Assembly (NCBI GenBank): GCA_003254885.1
Contig: QANT01004958.1
Span: forward strand, 1 to 64,000
From: Purshia tridentata
Lineage: Eukaryota; Streptophyta; Magnoliopsida; Rosales; Rosaceae
Length of the DNA stretch: 64,000 bases
Direction: 5' to 3'
Shown here in pieces: positions 1 to 9,366 of the stretch. The stretch's first letter is position 1. Each line of letters opens with the position of its first letter. The position numbers and the translations under genes are program-made. The notes below the pieces were generated by a model. It saw nothing but the letters and a program-made list of their open reading frames with translations, did no database searches and had not been told where the DNA came from.

Positions 1-1833
1 ATTTTACTATTGAAGATATTATTTTCTCGCTATTCCACTCCAAGAATGCCACGTTTCTATAGTTAACCTTTTGTAATAAATATTATGTAACAACGCTACG
101 CATACTGACTATACGTCTTTCATTCCACGTCTCAAGTACTTGTACAATCTAGTCTTTGTTTGATTATTTCTTCTAGTTTTCTTTCCAATTCGTCCCTACT
201 TTATATTTAGATTTGACAGCTATACCCCTCTTCTTCTATCTGGATATTATTGCAAAAGGAAAATTTTAACTTAAGATCTTAAGATGCTCCTAACATGTCA
301 ACTACAACCCTCCACCATTCTTTACCACTCTTTATTTTGTCTGTCTTTGTGTCTTGCAATGAATTTTGATAATTAGGGCGGTTTGAATTTTTGAATTTAG
401 ATTTTAAATTTATGCACATGTAGTTGAAATTCTTAAATTTAAAATTCTATTGTTTGGATACAAAATTTAAAGGCGAGGATTTCACAAAGTAGTTCAATTT
501 TTATTTTTATTTTGACAACTTAAGAATTGAAATATATGATTAAAAATAAAAAAAGTCGCCGGAAAGTGACCGGAAAAGTCACCGGTGGTGGCCGAAAAAA
601 TTACCAAAAGTTGCTGGAGGGTGGCCGGTCGTGGTCGCCGGCAATTGTGGCCAAAGGTGAGGGAGAGAGAGAGAGAGAGTGTGGGATAGTTAGATTTTAA
701 ATACCTAGTTGGAGAATGTATTTAAAATTCATGGATTTAGCCCTCTCAAATTCATCTTAATACTCCTTTAAATTATTCCAAATAAGTAGATTTAGATTTA
801 AAGAGCTTAAATCCAAATCCAAATTCAAATTCAAATTCAAATTCAAATTCAAATCACTTCTTATCCAAACGAGTTCTTAGACACTTGAAACTTATTACAA
901 GCACTTGACGAGAAATGTGAGAACATGTTACAATTATGCTCGACCAGATAGACAACACCTCATATTCGTTACTTTTGTTAATTAGTTTTATCCTCGTGGT
1001 AGGAAGAAGCTAAATTGATACTTTCTTTTTCACCTTGTTTTAAGACTTGTGATCAGACTCGATATTTATTTTTTGTATATATGGGTTTCTAACAAGTTTT
1101 GGGGGTGCTGGGAGTTGGAAGGACTTGGTTCTTATTTGGAAGGACAATAAAACAGAAAGACCAACCAAACACCATCCCATGATCCCATCCCATCATAAGG
1201 TTAAGTAAAATTGTAGAAATGAAAACGGGTCAATCACGAAAATTTTGAAAATTAGATATCGATAGCGGTCAAATGAGATGTTTAACATTTCAAATTGAGT
1301 AGTTGAAAAGTAATCATGCATTGGACGTTATTCTTAAAAAATTACAAAATAAACGTTGGCACCTGGGATGGGAATGGTTCCAGTAGTGTCTGACTCGACG
1401 CGACTCTAAGTAAAATGGCCAAGCGATACTTTGCTAATGAGGATTTGCAATTACTATTATATTAAATGGTTCATTACCTTTTTATGATGAGTAAAATAAC
1501 ACTCGAAATAGGCTCGTGCTAACAAATCCATGGTGCATTTCAGTCATGGTCAAACAATTAAAGTCAAGACAAGCAGGCCGAGAGTAGTTACCTGGCTTCT
1601 AGGGTTCTAGCTAGGATGTGACACGTTTGTACCTGGAAGAGAGTCATTCGTATACGACTCTACTTTTATATATTACAAAATTTAAAAGCAAACAAAAGAC
1701 CACCTGGCCATGGGCCATGCTTCATTGAAAAAATATAGCTACCTATTTCTTTGTCAACGCCAAGTAAGCAACTCCAATTCAGCAAAAATTTAGCTATTAT
1801 CACTTGCTTAACCAAATTGGTGCCGGCAAATTA
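1..1833. other. Intergenic DNA upstream of the first receptor kinase
   Basis: AT-rich DNA with no convincing coding region. It holds a GA microsatellite near 661-680, a tandem AAATTC hexamer run at about 820-855, and a stretch at about 370-880 whose two ends are loosely inverted TTTGAATTT-rich sequence, possibly a decayed non-autonomous DNA element. The last 200 bases should contain the promoter of the first kinase: a TATA-like TTTATATATTA lies at 1665-1675, about 160 bases before the ATG. A W-box-like GTCAA lies near 1754. Confidence 0.5.
820..855. repeat. AAATTC hexanucleotide tandem repeat
   Basis: About six consecutive copies of the hexamer AAATTC are read directly, preceded by two AAATCC variants. 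It is a simple repeat at the end of a longer AT-rich block. Confidence 0.85.
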
Positions 1834-4254
1834 ATGACAATGGCTTTTACTGTACGGCTGCTTCTGCTCTCCTCATTGTTTCTGCTACCAATTTCTGTGT
1901 CTGCCCAAACTAATGGAAACATAGCAGTGGGTTCTTCTCTCTCTGCAACTGCAGCAGGTAACTCCTCATGGCTTTCTCCATCTGGTGATTTTGCCTTTGG
2001 ATTTAGGCGACTTCAAAACAATGATCTTTTCTGGCTTTCTATATGGTATGCCAAGATACCAGACAAAACCACAGTTTGGTATGCAAATGTGGATAGCCCT
2101 GCACCAAAGGGATCAACTGTGAACTTGACTGCTAACAGTGGACTAGTGCTTACTAGTCCTCAGGGTGTAGAGCTATGGAAAACTGAAACCATTAATGGTG
2201 TTGTTGCCTTTGGGGTTATGAATGATACAGGCAACTTTGTTCTTCAGGATGATAATTCAGAAAAGTTATGGGAGACCTTCAAGAATCTTAGTGATACCAT
2301 GTTGCCTGGGCAGACAATTGAAAAAGGAGGGAAGCTTTCTTGTCGAAGATCTGAGACTAACTATTCAAAAGGACAGTTCCAGCTACGCTTAGAACAAGAT
2401 GGGAATCTTGTGCTTAGCACTATAAACTTGCCAACAGAGCATCCAAACAAAAATTACTACACAAGTGGCACCGGTGGATCGAATTCATCTAGTGCAGGTA
2501 TACAATTGGCCTTCAATGAATCAGGCTCCATGTATGTTCTGAGACAAAATGATGAAAAGTTCACTTTCACAAGGGCAGAGGGAGTCTCTCCAAGGGACTA
2601 CTATATTAGAGCAACTCTCAACTTTGATGGGGTTTTGGCACAATATTATCACCCAAAGATTTTCACTGACAATGTAAGCTGGACTCCTATTTGGACAGAG
2701 CCAGATAATATATGCCTAAATATTGATGTTGGTTCAGGTTCTGGTGTTTGTGGGTACAACAGTATCTGTACTCTCATATCAGATCAGAGGCCAGCCTGCG
2801 AATGCCCAACAGGATACTCTTTACTTGATCCTAATGACCCATATGGGAGCTGCAAACCGGATTTCATACAAGGCTGTGAAGAAGATGAGCTTAGTTCGAC
2901 AAAAGATCTTTATGATGTTGTTGTTCTAACGAATGTTGATTGGCGAAACTCAGATTATGCATGGTTAGAGCCTTTTACTGCAGAAAAGTGCAATGCATCT
3001 TGCTTTCAAGATTGCTTTTGTGCTGTTGCTATTTTCAGAAATGAAACCTGTTGGAAAAAGAAGTTACCTCTCGCAAATGGGAGAGTGGATGACAACCTTA
3101 ATTCGAAGGCCTTCATCAAAGTCAGGAAGCATAATTCAAGTCTACAAGTTCCTCAAATGCCAGGTTCAGAAGATAAGAAGAACAAGAACAAAAAACAGAC
3201 CACTTTGATACTCGTGGGATCAGTACTTTTGGGTACCTCTGCCTTTGTTAATTTTATGTTCATTGCTTCAGTTTGTCTGGGATTTTTCTTAATTTTCAGG
3301 AAGAGAAATGTAAGGTTTAGCCACAATGATTTGGACACAAATTTGCGCTCTTTCAGTTATAAAGAGCTTCAAGAAGATACAAATGGATTCACGGAAGAAT
3401 TAGGAAGGGGCTCTTTTGGAGTTGTGTACAAAGGGATTATAAAAATTGGTTCTGGTATAGAAGTGGCAGTGAAGAAGCTAAAATGTGTGATACAAGATGG
3501 TGAGAAGGAATTCAAGACAGAACTGAACATAATTGGTAAGACACATCACAAGAATCTGGTTCGCCTTGTTGGATATTGTGAAGAGGGACAACAACGATTA
3601 CTAGTATATGAATTCTTGAGCAATGGCACATTGGCAAGCTTCATTTTTGCTGATGTGAAACCCAGTTGGACGCAAAGAGCTGAAATTGCTTATGGAGTAG
3701 CCAAAGGACTTTTGTACTTGCATGAAGAGTGTAGCACCCAAATCATCCATTGTGATATAAAGCCTCAGAACATACTTCTTGATGATTATTACAATCCTCG
3801 GATCGCTGATTTTGGATTGGCAAAGCTTTTGATGCTGAACCAGAGCCAGACTCATACTGCCATTAGAGGAACAAAAGGGTATGTTGCACCTGAGTGGTTT
3901 AGGAACATGCCAATCACTACCAAAGTTGATGTGTATAGCTTTGGTATTGTGCTGCTTGAGATCATTTGTTGTAGGAGAAGCGTTGATGTGGAAAATAGCT
4001 GCGAAGAGAAAGCAATTTTAACAGATTGGGTTTATGATTGCTACCGAGAAGGAGTATTGGATTCCATTTTAGATTATGAAGTTGAGGCCTTGGATGATAG
4101 AAAGAAACTGGAAAGGTTTGTGATGATTGGTATTTGGTGTATTCAAGAAGACCCTTCCCTTAGACCCAGTATGAAGAAGGTTGTGCAGATGCTTGAAGGA
4201 GTAGTGGAAGTACATGTTCCACCATGTCCATCCCCATATTCCAGAGCAGTCTGA
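1834..4254 (+). CDS. G-type lectin S-receptor-like Ser/Thr kinase, LECRK/RLK1 type (copy 1)
   Basis: A single uninterrupted frame gives 806 residues from the ATG at 1834, chosen because a hydrophobic signal peptide (about 1-24) starts there. The next ATG at 1840 is also possible. Domains in order: bulb-type mannose-binding lectin (about 25-150), a mid extracellular region, an EGF-like Cys cluster (about 295-341, CGYNSIC), a PAN/apple-like Cys-rich segment (about 348-430), one membrane span (about 457-487), and a cytoplasmic kinase (about 522-795). The kinase has the glycine loop GRGSFGVVYKG, the ATP lysine in VAVKKL (about 557), IIHCDIKPQN and DFGLAK. The HCD in place of HRD makes it a non-RD kinase, a class linked in plants to pathogen or stress perception. 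It is presumably a plasma-membrane receptor of unknown ligand. The gene is intronless, as is usual for this subfamily, and is the first of three tandem copies. Confidence 0.93.
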   Translation: MTMAFTVRLLLLSSLFLLPISVSAQTNGNIAVGSSLSATAAGNSSWLSPSGDFAFGFRRLQNNDLFWLSIWYAKIPDKTTVWYANVDSPAPKGSTVNLTANSGLVLTSPQGVELWKTETINGVVAFGVMNDTGNFVLQDDNSEKLWETFKNLSDTMLPGQTIEKGGKLSCRRSETNYSKGQFQLRLEQDGNLVLSTINLPTEHPNKNYYTSGTGGSNSSSAGIQLAFNESGSMYVLRQNDEKFTFTRAEGVSPRDYYIRATLNFDGVLAQYYHPKIFTDNVSWTPIWTEPDNICLNIDVGSGSGVCGYNSICTLISDQRPACECPTGYSLLDPNDPYGSCKPDFIQGCEEDELSSTKDLYDVVVLTNVDWRNSDYAWLEPFTAEKCNASCFQDCFCAVAIFRNETCWKKKLPLANGRVDDNLNSKAFIKVRKHNSSLQVPQMPGSEDKKNKNKKQTTLILVGSVLLGTSAFVNFMFIASVCLGFFLIFRKRNVRFSHNDLDTNLRSFSYKELQEDTNGFTEELGRGSFGVVYKGIIKIGSGIEVAVKKLKCVIQDGEKEFKTELNIIGKTHHKNLVRLVGYCEEGQQRLLVYEFLSNGTLASFIFADVKPSWTQRAEIAYGVAKGLLYLHEECSTQIIHCDIKPQNILLDDYYNPRIADFGLAKLLMLNQSQTHTAIRGTKGYVAPEWFRNMPITTKVDVYSFGIVLLEIICCRRSVDVENSCEEKAILTDWVYDCYREGVLDSILDYEVEALDDRKKLERFVMIGIWCIQEDPSLRPSMKKVVQMLEGVVEVHVPPCPSPYSRAV

Positions 4255-5355
4255 AACCAGCTTTTTGTATTGCAGGCAATTATTTAGTGCCAGTACTAGC
4301 TAGCTTTGGTGTTTGGTATCTATCTTTTGTAAGTGGATTTTATTTGTACTTAATAAGAGATTATGATCCTAATTATGAATGTGTTGCTGGCTATACACCA
4401 AACTATAGCAAAGAAATGGCAATAACAAAAGTGGCAATGCATGCATACCTTGTTTAACCTACTTTTTCTGTGTCTCAGTTATCTCATATTGATCTTTTTG
4501 GTGTATGATATGTGAATGTAAATATTTCACATCCCAGCTTAGCTGTTAGCCCATTGCTATGAATATTTTACTTTTTCAAGGAAGCTGTTTCATCGAATCA
4601 AAAGAGAGTCCATCACTATCAGCCATCAGGAGGAAAAGCACATCCATATGCTCGCATCTATCTGGCCATTAAAATGGATGATTGATAAGATTATGTTAGG
4701 GTTCGCAGAGGTGATTTTCTGATAATGTTAGGGATTGCGAAAGTGAAAATTAGGGTTTAGGGTTTGGAGATGGAGTGGGGGTTACGGCGAGCCTTTTGCC
4801 TTGACGACGTCATAGAATGTATTGGGCCCTTTTTGTTGGAGCAAAATCTGGGCCTTTTCTTCGGATAAAGAAACAAAGCCTCAGCTTAATCTCAGCTTAA
4901 TGGTTCGGTTTCCTTCCTCTTAGGCCATAGGCCCATAAGCTATAATAGATTCTTGGAAAATGAAACTACAGTCAACTCATTGCAAGTATGAAACTGCATA
5001 CAGTGGTCAGGTAAAACTAATCAAATTATGATTCATTGATTCAATCCAGCAACAATATTAATATTTAATAGAATGGTAAACTTGACCAAGGCCGGCCAGC
5101 TTATCAAACATCTTTGAGTTTTTCTTGTCAACTTTGATATTCACCTTTAACTTTCCACCTTACTAAAAAATCTCCAATTGTGTTAATTTTTTGGCCCTTA
5201 AGTTAAGGTGAGGCCGCTTGAGAAAATGAGTTTGGACGGATTAGGAATTTAGGATTAGAATCCATTCCAATGGAACCAAAACAACAAAAGATTGTATGAA
5301 TTTTGTATCTTCTTTAAATGGTAATTGCTTAACCAAAAGTGTGCTTGCAAAAAAA
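4255..5355. other. Spacer between kinase copies 1 and 2
   Basis: The first 300 bases match the 3' flank of copy 2 (for example the AAATGGCAATAACAA and GCATAC..TTGTTTAACCT stretches). The segment at about 4964-5060 matches the 5' flank of copy 3 (GCAGTCAACTCA-type and ATTCAATCCAGCAACA stretches). The duplicated unit therefore includes flanking and promoter DNA. A promoter-like island that I do not see in the second spacer lies at about 4695-4945 and is listed separately. Confidence 0.6.
4695..4945 (-). promoter_or_regulatory. Orphan promoter-like island (telo-box plus site II motifs)
   Basis: Read on the minus strand, this segment has several GGCCCA site II elements (about 4827-4857 and 4922-4935), a TGACGTCGTCA-like site near 4783-4793, and telo-box repeats AAACCCTAA near 4748-4762. 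This arrangement is known from promoters of plant translation and growth genes. No substantial reading frame follows downstream on the minus strand before copy 1 of the kinase is reached. It could be a relic of a lost gene or a promoter captured during tandem duplication. Motifs are seen directly; the promoter role is inferred. Confidence 0.4.
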
Positions 5356-7770
5356 ATGGTAGCAATGGCTTTTAATGTACGGCTGCTTCTGCTTTCCTCA
5401 TTGTTTCTGCTACCAATTTCTGTGTTTGCCAAAACAAATGGTAGTGTACCAGTGGGCGCTTCTCTCTCTGCAACTGCAGGTAACTCCTCATGGCTTTCTC
5501 CATCTGGTGAATTTGCCTTTGGATTTTGGCAACTTCAAAACAGTGATCTTTTCTTGCTTTCAATATGGTATGCCAAGATACCAGACAGAACCATAGTTTG
5601 GTATGCAAATGGAGACAGGCCTGCACCAAAAGGATCAATTGTGAACTTGACTGCTAAAAGTGGACTAGTGCTTACTAGTCCTCAGGGTGAAGAGCTATGG
5701 AAATCTCAAACCATTGTTGGTGTTGTTGCCTATGGGATTATGAATGATACCGGCAACTTTGTTCTTGAAGATGACAAGTCAGACAAGTTATGGGAGAACT
5801 TCAAGAATCCTACTGATACCATATTGCCTGGACAGGTAATTGGAAGAGGAGGGAAACTTTCTTCTCGAAAATCAGAGATTAACTATTCGAAAGGAGAGTT
5901 CCAGCTGCGTTTGGAACAAAATGGGAATCTTGTGCTTAACACCATAAACTTGCCAACAGGATATGCCAACAATCCTTACTATCAAACCGGCACTACCTCG
6001 GGACCTGCAGTGGCAGGTAGTGCAGCTATACAATTGGTTTTCAATGACTCAGGCTACATGTATCTTCTGAGAGAGAATAAGGGACAGTACATTCTCACAA
6101 TGGGAGAAGGAGTCCCAGCAAGGGACTACTATATTAGAGCAACTCTCAACTTTGATGGGGTTTTTGTTCAATATTTTCATCCAAAAACTTTTATTGGCAA
6201 TGTAAGCTGGACTCCTCTTTGGTCAGAGCCAGATAATATATGCCTAAATATTGATGTTGATTCAGGCCCTGGTGTTTGTGGCTACAACAGTATATGCACT
6301 CTCAAAGCAGATCACAGGCCAACTTGTGATTGCCCAAGCGGGTACGCTTTGCTTGATCCAAGTGACCCATACGGGGGCTGCAAACCAGATTTCATACAAG
6401 GCTGTGAAGAAGATGAGGTGAGTTCCACAAAATATCCATATGATGTTCAGGTGCTAACAAACACCAATTGGCTAACCTCAGCTTATGTCCAGTTGGATGC
6501 TTTTACTGCAGACAAATGTAGTGAATCTTGCATTCAAGATTGTTTGTGTGCTGTTGCTATTTTCAGAGATGAAAACTGCTGGAAAAAGACTTTACCTCTC
6601 TCAAATGGGAGAGTGGATAGTAGTCTTCATGTAATGACCTTCATCAAATTCAGGAAGGATAATTCAACTCTTCCTCAAATGCCAAGTCTAGACGATAAGA
6701 AGAAGAAGAACCATTACACTTTGATACGTGTGGGATCAGTACTTTTGGGCACCTCTATCGTTGTTAATTTTTTGGTAATTGCTGCTGTTTGTCTGGGATT
6801 TTTCTTCATTTTCAGGAAGAAACATATAAGTTTTACTCAAAATGATTTGGACACAAATTTGCGTTCTTTTAGTTACAAAGAGCTTCAAGAAGCTACAAAT
6901 GCATTCGAGGAAGAATTAGGACGGGGTTCTTTTGGGGTTGTTTACAAAGGGATAATACAAATTGGTTCTGGTATGCAAGTGGCAGTGAAGAAGCTAAACT
7001 GTGTGATACAAGATGGTGAGAAGGAATTCAAGACAGAACTGAACGTAATTGGTAAGACACATCACAAGAATCTGGTTAGCCTGATTGGATATTGTGATGA
7101 GGGACAAGAACGATTACTGGTATATGAATTCTTGAGCAATGGCACATTGGCAAGCTTCCTTTTTGCTGATAGGAAACCTAGTTGGAGGAAACGAAGTGAA
7201 ATTGCTTATGGAGTTGCCAATGGACTTTTGTACTTGCATGAAGAGTGCAGCACCCAAATCATCCATTGTGATATAAAGCCTCAGAACATACTTCTTGATG
7301 CTGATTACAATGCTCGGATCTCTGATTTCGGATTGGCAAAGCTTTTGATGATGAATCAGAGCCAGACTTCTACTGCCATTAGAGGAACAAAAGGGTATGT
7401 TGCACCTGAGTGGTTCAGGAACATGCCAATCACTACCAAAGTTGATGTGTATAGCTTTGGTGTAGTGCTTCTAGAGATCATTTGCTGTAGGAGAAGCATT
7501 GATATGGAAAATAACTGCGAAGATAAAGCAATTTTAACGGATTGGATTTACGATTGCTACAAATCAGGAGAATTGAATGCTGTTGTAGATCACGAAATTG
7601 AGGCCTTAAATGATAGAATGAAGCTGGAAAAGTTTGTGATGGTTGCTATTTGGTGTATTCAAGAAGACACGTCTCTTCGACCTACTATGAAGAAGGCTGT
7701 GCAGATGCTCGAAGGAGTAGTGGAAGTGCATGTTCCACCATGTCCATCCCCATATACCAGAACAGGCTGA
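5356..7770 (+). CDS. G-type lectin S-receptor-like Ser/Thr kinase, LECRK/RLK1 type (copy 2)
   Basis: The frame gives 804 residues from the ATG at 5356, aligned with the start of copy 1. An in-frame ATG at 5296 would add 20 residues ahead of the signal peptide and is less likely. The architecture matches copy 1: signal peptide, bulb-type lectin, EGF-like (CGYNSIC), PAN-like Cys region, one membrane span, and a non-RD kinase with GRGSFGVVYKG, VAVKKL, IIHCDIKPQN, DFGLAK and APEW. Nucleotide identity to copy 1 is very high through lectin and kinase, with more change in the mid extracellular part, including a short insertion around 5995-6025. That suggests a fairly recent tandem duplication with divergence in the presumed ligand-facing region. 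All kinase motifs are present, so it should be functional. Confidence 0.93.
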   Translation: MVAMAFNVRLLLLSSLFLLPISVFAKTNGSVPVGASLSATAGNSSWLSPSGEFAFGFWQLQNSDLFLLSIWYAKIPDRTIVWYANGDRPAPKGSIVNLTAKSGLVLTSPQGEELWKSQTIVGVVAYGIMNDTGNFVLEDDKSDKLWENFKNPTDTILPGQVIGRGGKLSSRKSEINYSKGEFQLRLEQNGNLVLNTINLPTGYANNPYYQTGTTSGPAVAGSAAIQLVFNDSGYMYLLRENKGQYILTMGEGVPARDYYIRATLNFDGVFVQYFHPKTFIGNVSWTPLWSEPDNICLNIDVDSGPGVCGYNSICTLKADHRPTCDCPSGYALLDPSDPYGGCKPDFIQGCEEDEVSSTKYPYDVQVLTNTNWLTSAYVQLDAFTADKCSESCIQDCLCAVAIFRDENCWKKTLPLSNGRVDSSLHVMTFIKFRKDNSTLPQMPSLDDKKKKNHYTLIRVGSVLLGTSIVVNFLVIAAVCLGFFFIFRKKHISFTQNDLDTNLRSFSYKELQEATNAFEEELGRGSFGVVYKGIIQIGSGMQVAVKKLNCVIQDGEKEFKTELNVIGKTHHKNLVSLIGYCDEGQERLLVYEFLSNGTLASFLFADRKPSWRKRSEIAYGVANGLLYLHEECSTQIIHCDIKPQNILLDADYNARISDFGLAKLLMMNQSQTSTAIRGTKGYVAPEWFRNMPITTKVDVYSFGVVLLEIICCRRSIDMENNCEDKAILTDWIYDCYKSGELNAVVDHEIEALNDRMKLEKFVMVAIWCIQEDTSLRPTMKKAVQMLEGVVEVHVPPCPSPYTRTG

Positions 7771-9366
7771 AACTAGCTTTGTTTGTATCACAGCCAAAGA
7801 TTTACTGCCAGTAATACTAGCTTTCGTATTTATTGCAACCTTGTTTTAGTTTACTAAGTTGTACTTTTGTACTGTGATCACTTAGATTTTTCTTGTCCTT
7901 ACCCATAAGAGAATAAGAGATCATTATGATCTTGTTGTGAATGATAAGGTTTGTTAAGAAAACATAGTGATGCAGGTTTCATCAGCAATTAACTTCAACT
8001 TCAAATGATCAACTTAAAGTTTCATGTTGAGGTATACTACTTTGTTTCTATCAGTACACCAAAACAGAGAAATGGCAATAACAAGGTAATGCATACGTTG
8101 TTTAACCTGCTTTTTCTCAATTTTTTTTTTTTGGTGTAGAATATGATGAATGCAACATTTCACAGCCCAGATAGTACTAAAACAGTGGCTCTAAAGTCCC
8201 TAAATATATATGCCTTCCTCTTAGAAGCACCCCAGAAGTTTGATTTCAGGGTCCATGGAATTTTTCCATTTTACTGATAATGAACTTACGACGTTAGAAA
8301 TGGACGAGCCATGTTGCTCATGTTCTCCACAGTAACAAAAGGAAATAAATAGTCAGCAATTTCTTTAGACGTGGTCTAATATATAGAAATGGACAAATAT
8401 TGTCAAGCGTTTGTGGCCATTCCATAATGCCAATAATTTCCTACATTCTTTAATAAATTTCTCTGTATCTAATGCTATATCAAATTTCTCGGTGGCAATT
8501 CATCATTGAAAATTCTAAGTTCTTATTTTCTGTGTTGCCGTGCATGAAACTGCAGTCAACTCAATGTTACACAGTAAGAAACTACACACATGCAGTGCGT
8601 GTTTAACAAGCTAGGTTTTACCTTTAGTCAGGCCAAAACAGTTCAATTATGATTCAATCCAGCAACATTCATAGCATTGCAAATTCTTCCATGGTCAGTT
8701 TTTTCCAAACGACTTCCAATCTTTCTAGTCAATTTGCTTTACTTTTGAATTGTGTTACTTTCAATGAATGAATGGGCCGAATGGCCAAAATTTCAACAAC
8801 AAACCACTCAAGTCACCCTTTCTATAGTTAAAGGTCATGGTGGAAAGACTATTGAGAGAAATTTCACATTGAAAATGTGAGGGTCTGACTAATGGTTTAT
8901 AAGGGTTTAGGCTACTCATCTCTTTGCCAATTGGTTTTGAGATGGATGTCTAGATTCTTTCATGGTATCAGAGCAGGTTATCTAAGTGATGCGCTCAAAC
9001 TACCACACGTGCTTCTACATTACCCAATATAAATTGTCCACATGTTAGGGTTGAAATGATGCTACACATGCGGAGGCATGTTGAGAGAAATCCCACATTG
9101 AAATGTGAGGGCCTTACTAGTGGCTTATAACAGTTTGGGCTATCAGAGCAAGTTCACCCTTATAAGGGTTTGGGCTATTCATCTTTGTCTATTGATTTTA
9201 GAATAGATGCCTAAATTCCTTCAAAGACTTCTTTTGGTTTCCAATAGTCCATATGATGATGACTAAGTCTTCTTAGGCACTTAATTTTTGAACTTTCAAA
9301 ATCTTAATTTCGTTTCTTCTTTAAATTTTCTCACTTTGAGTGGAACAGATCCAAATAGATCTATCA
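7771..9366. other. Spacer between kinase copies 2 and 3
   Basis: The first 400 bases are homologous to the 3' flank of copy 1. The segment at about 8544-8670 is homologous to the 5' flank of copy 2. The middle (8200-8540) is AT-rich with nothing recognised. A miniature LTR element occupies 8850-9223 and is listed separately. No other gene is seen. Confidence 0.6.
8850..9223 (+). mobile_element. TRIM-type miniature LTR retroelement (fossil)
   Basis: Two direct repeats beginning TTGAGAGAAAT..CACATTG and ending TTC(C/T)TTCA flank a short interior. The left LTR is about 8850-8962 and the right LTR about 9079-9223, longer because of an internal repeat of roughly 30 bases. Directly after the left LTR stands TGGTATCAGAGC (8963-8974), the classical plant primer-binding site for initiator Met-tRNA. 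A purine-rich tract precedes the right LTR. Five-base target duplications AAGAC flank the element (8845-8849 and 9224-9228). It has no coding capacity, as expected of a TRIM, and could only have moved with help from an autonomous relative. Its ends look complete; the LTRs differ enough from each other that the insertion is not recent. Confidence 0.85.

Noticed and set aside
5296-5355. Upstream in-frame ATG for kinase copy 2
   Set aside because: It would put 20 polar residues before the signal peptide, and the matching segment of copy 1 has no ATG.
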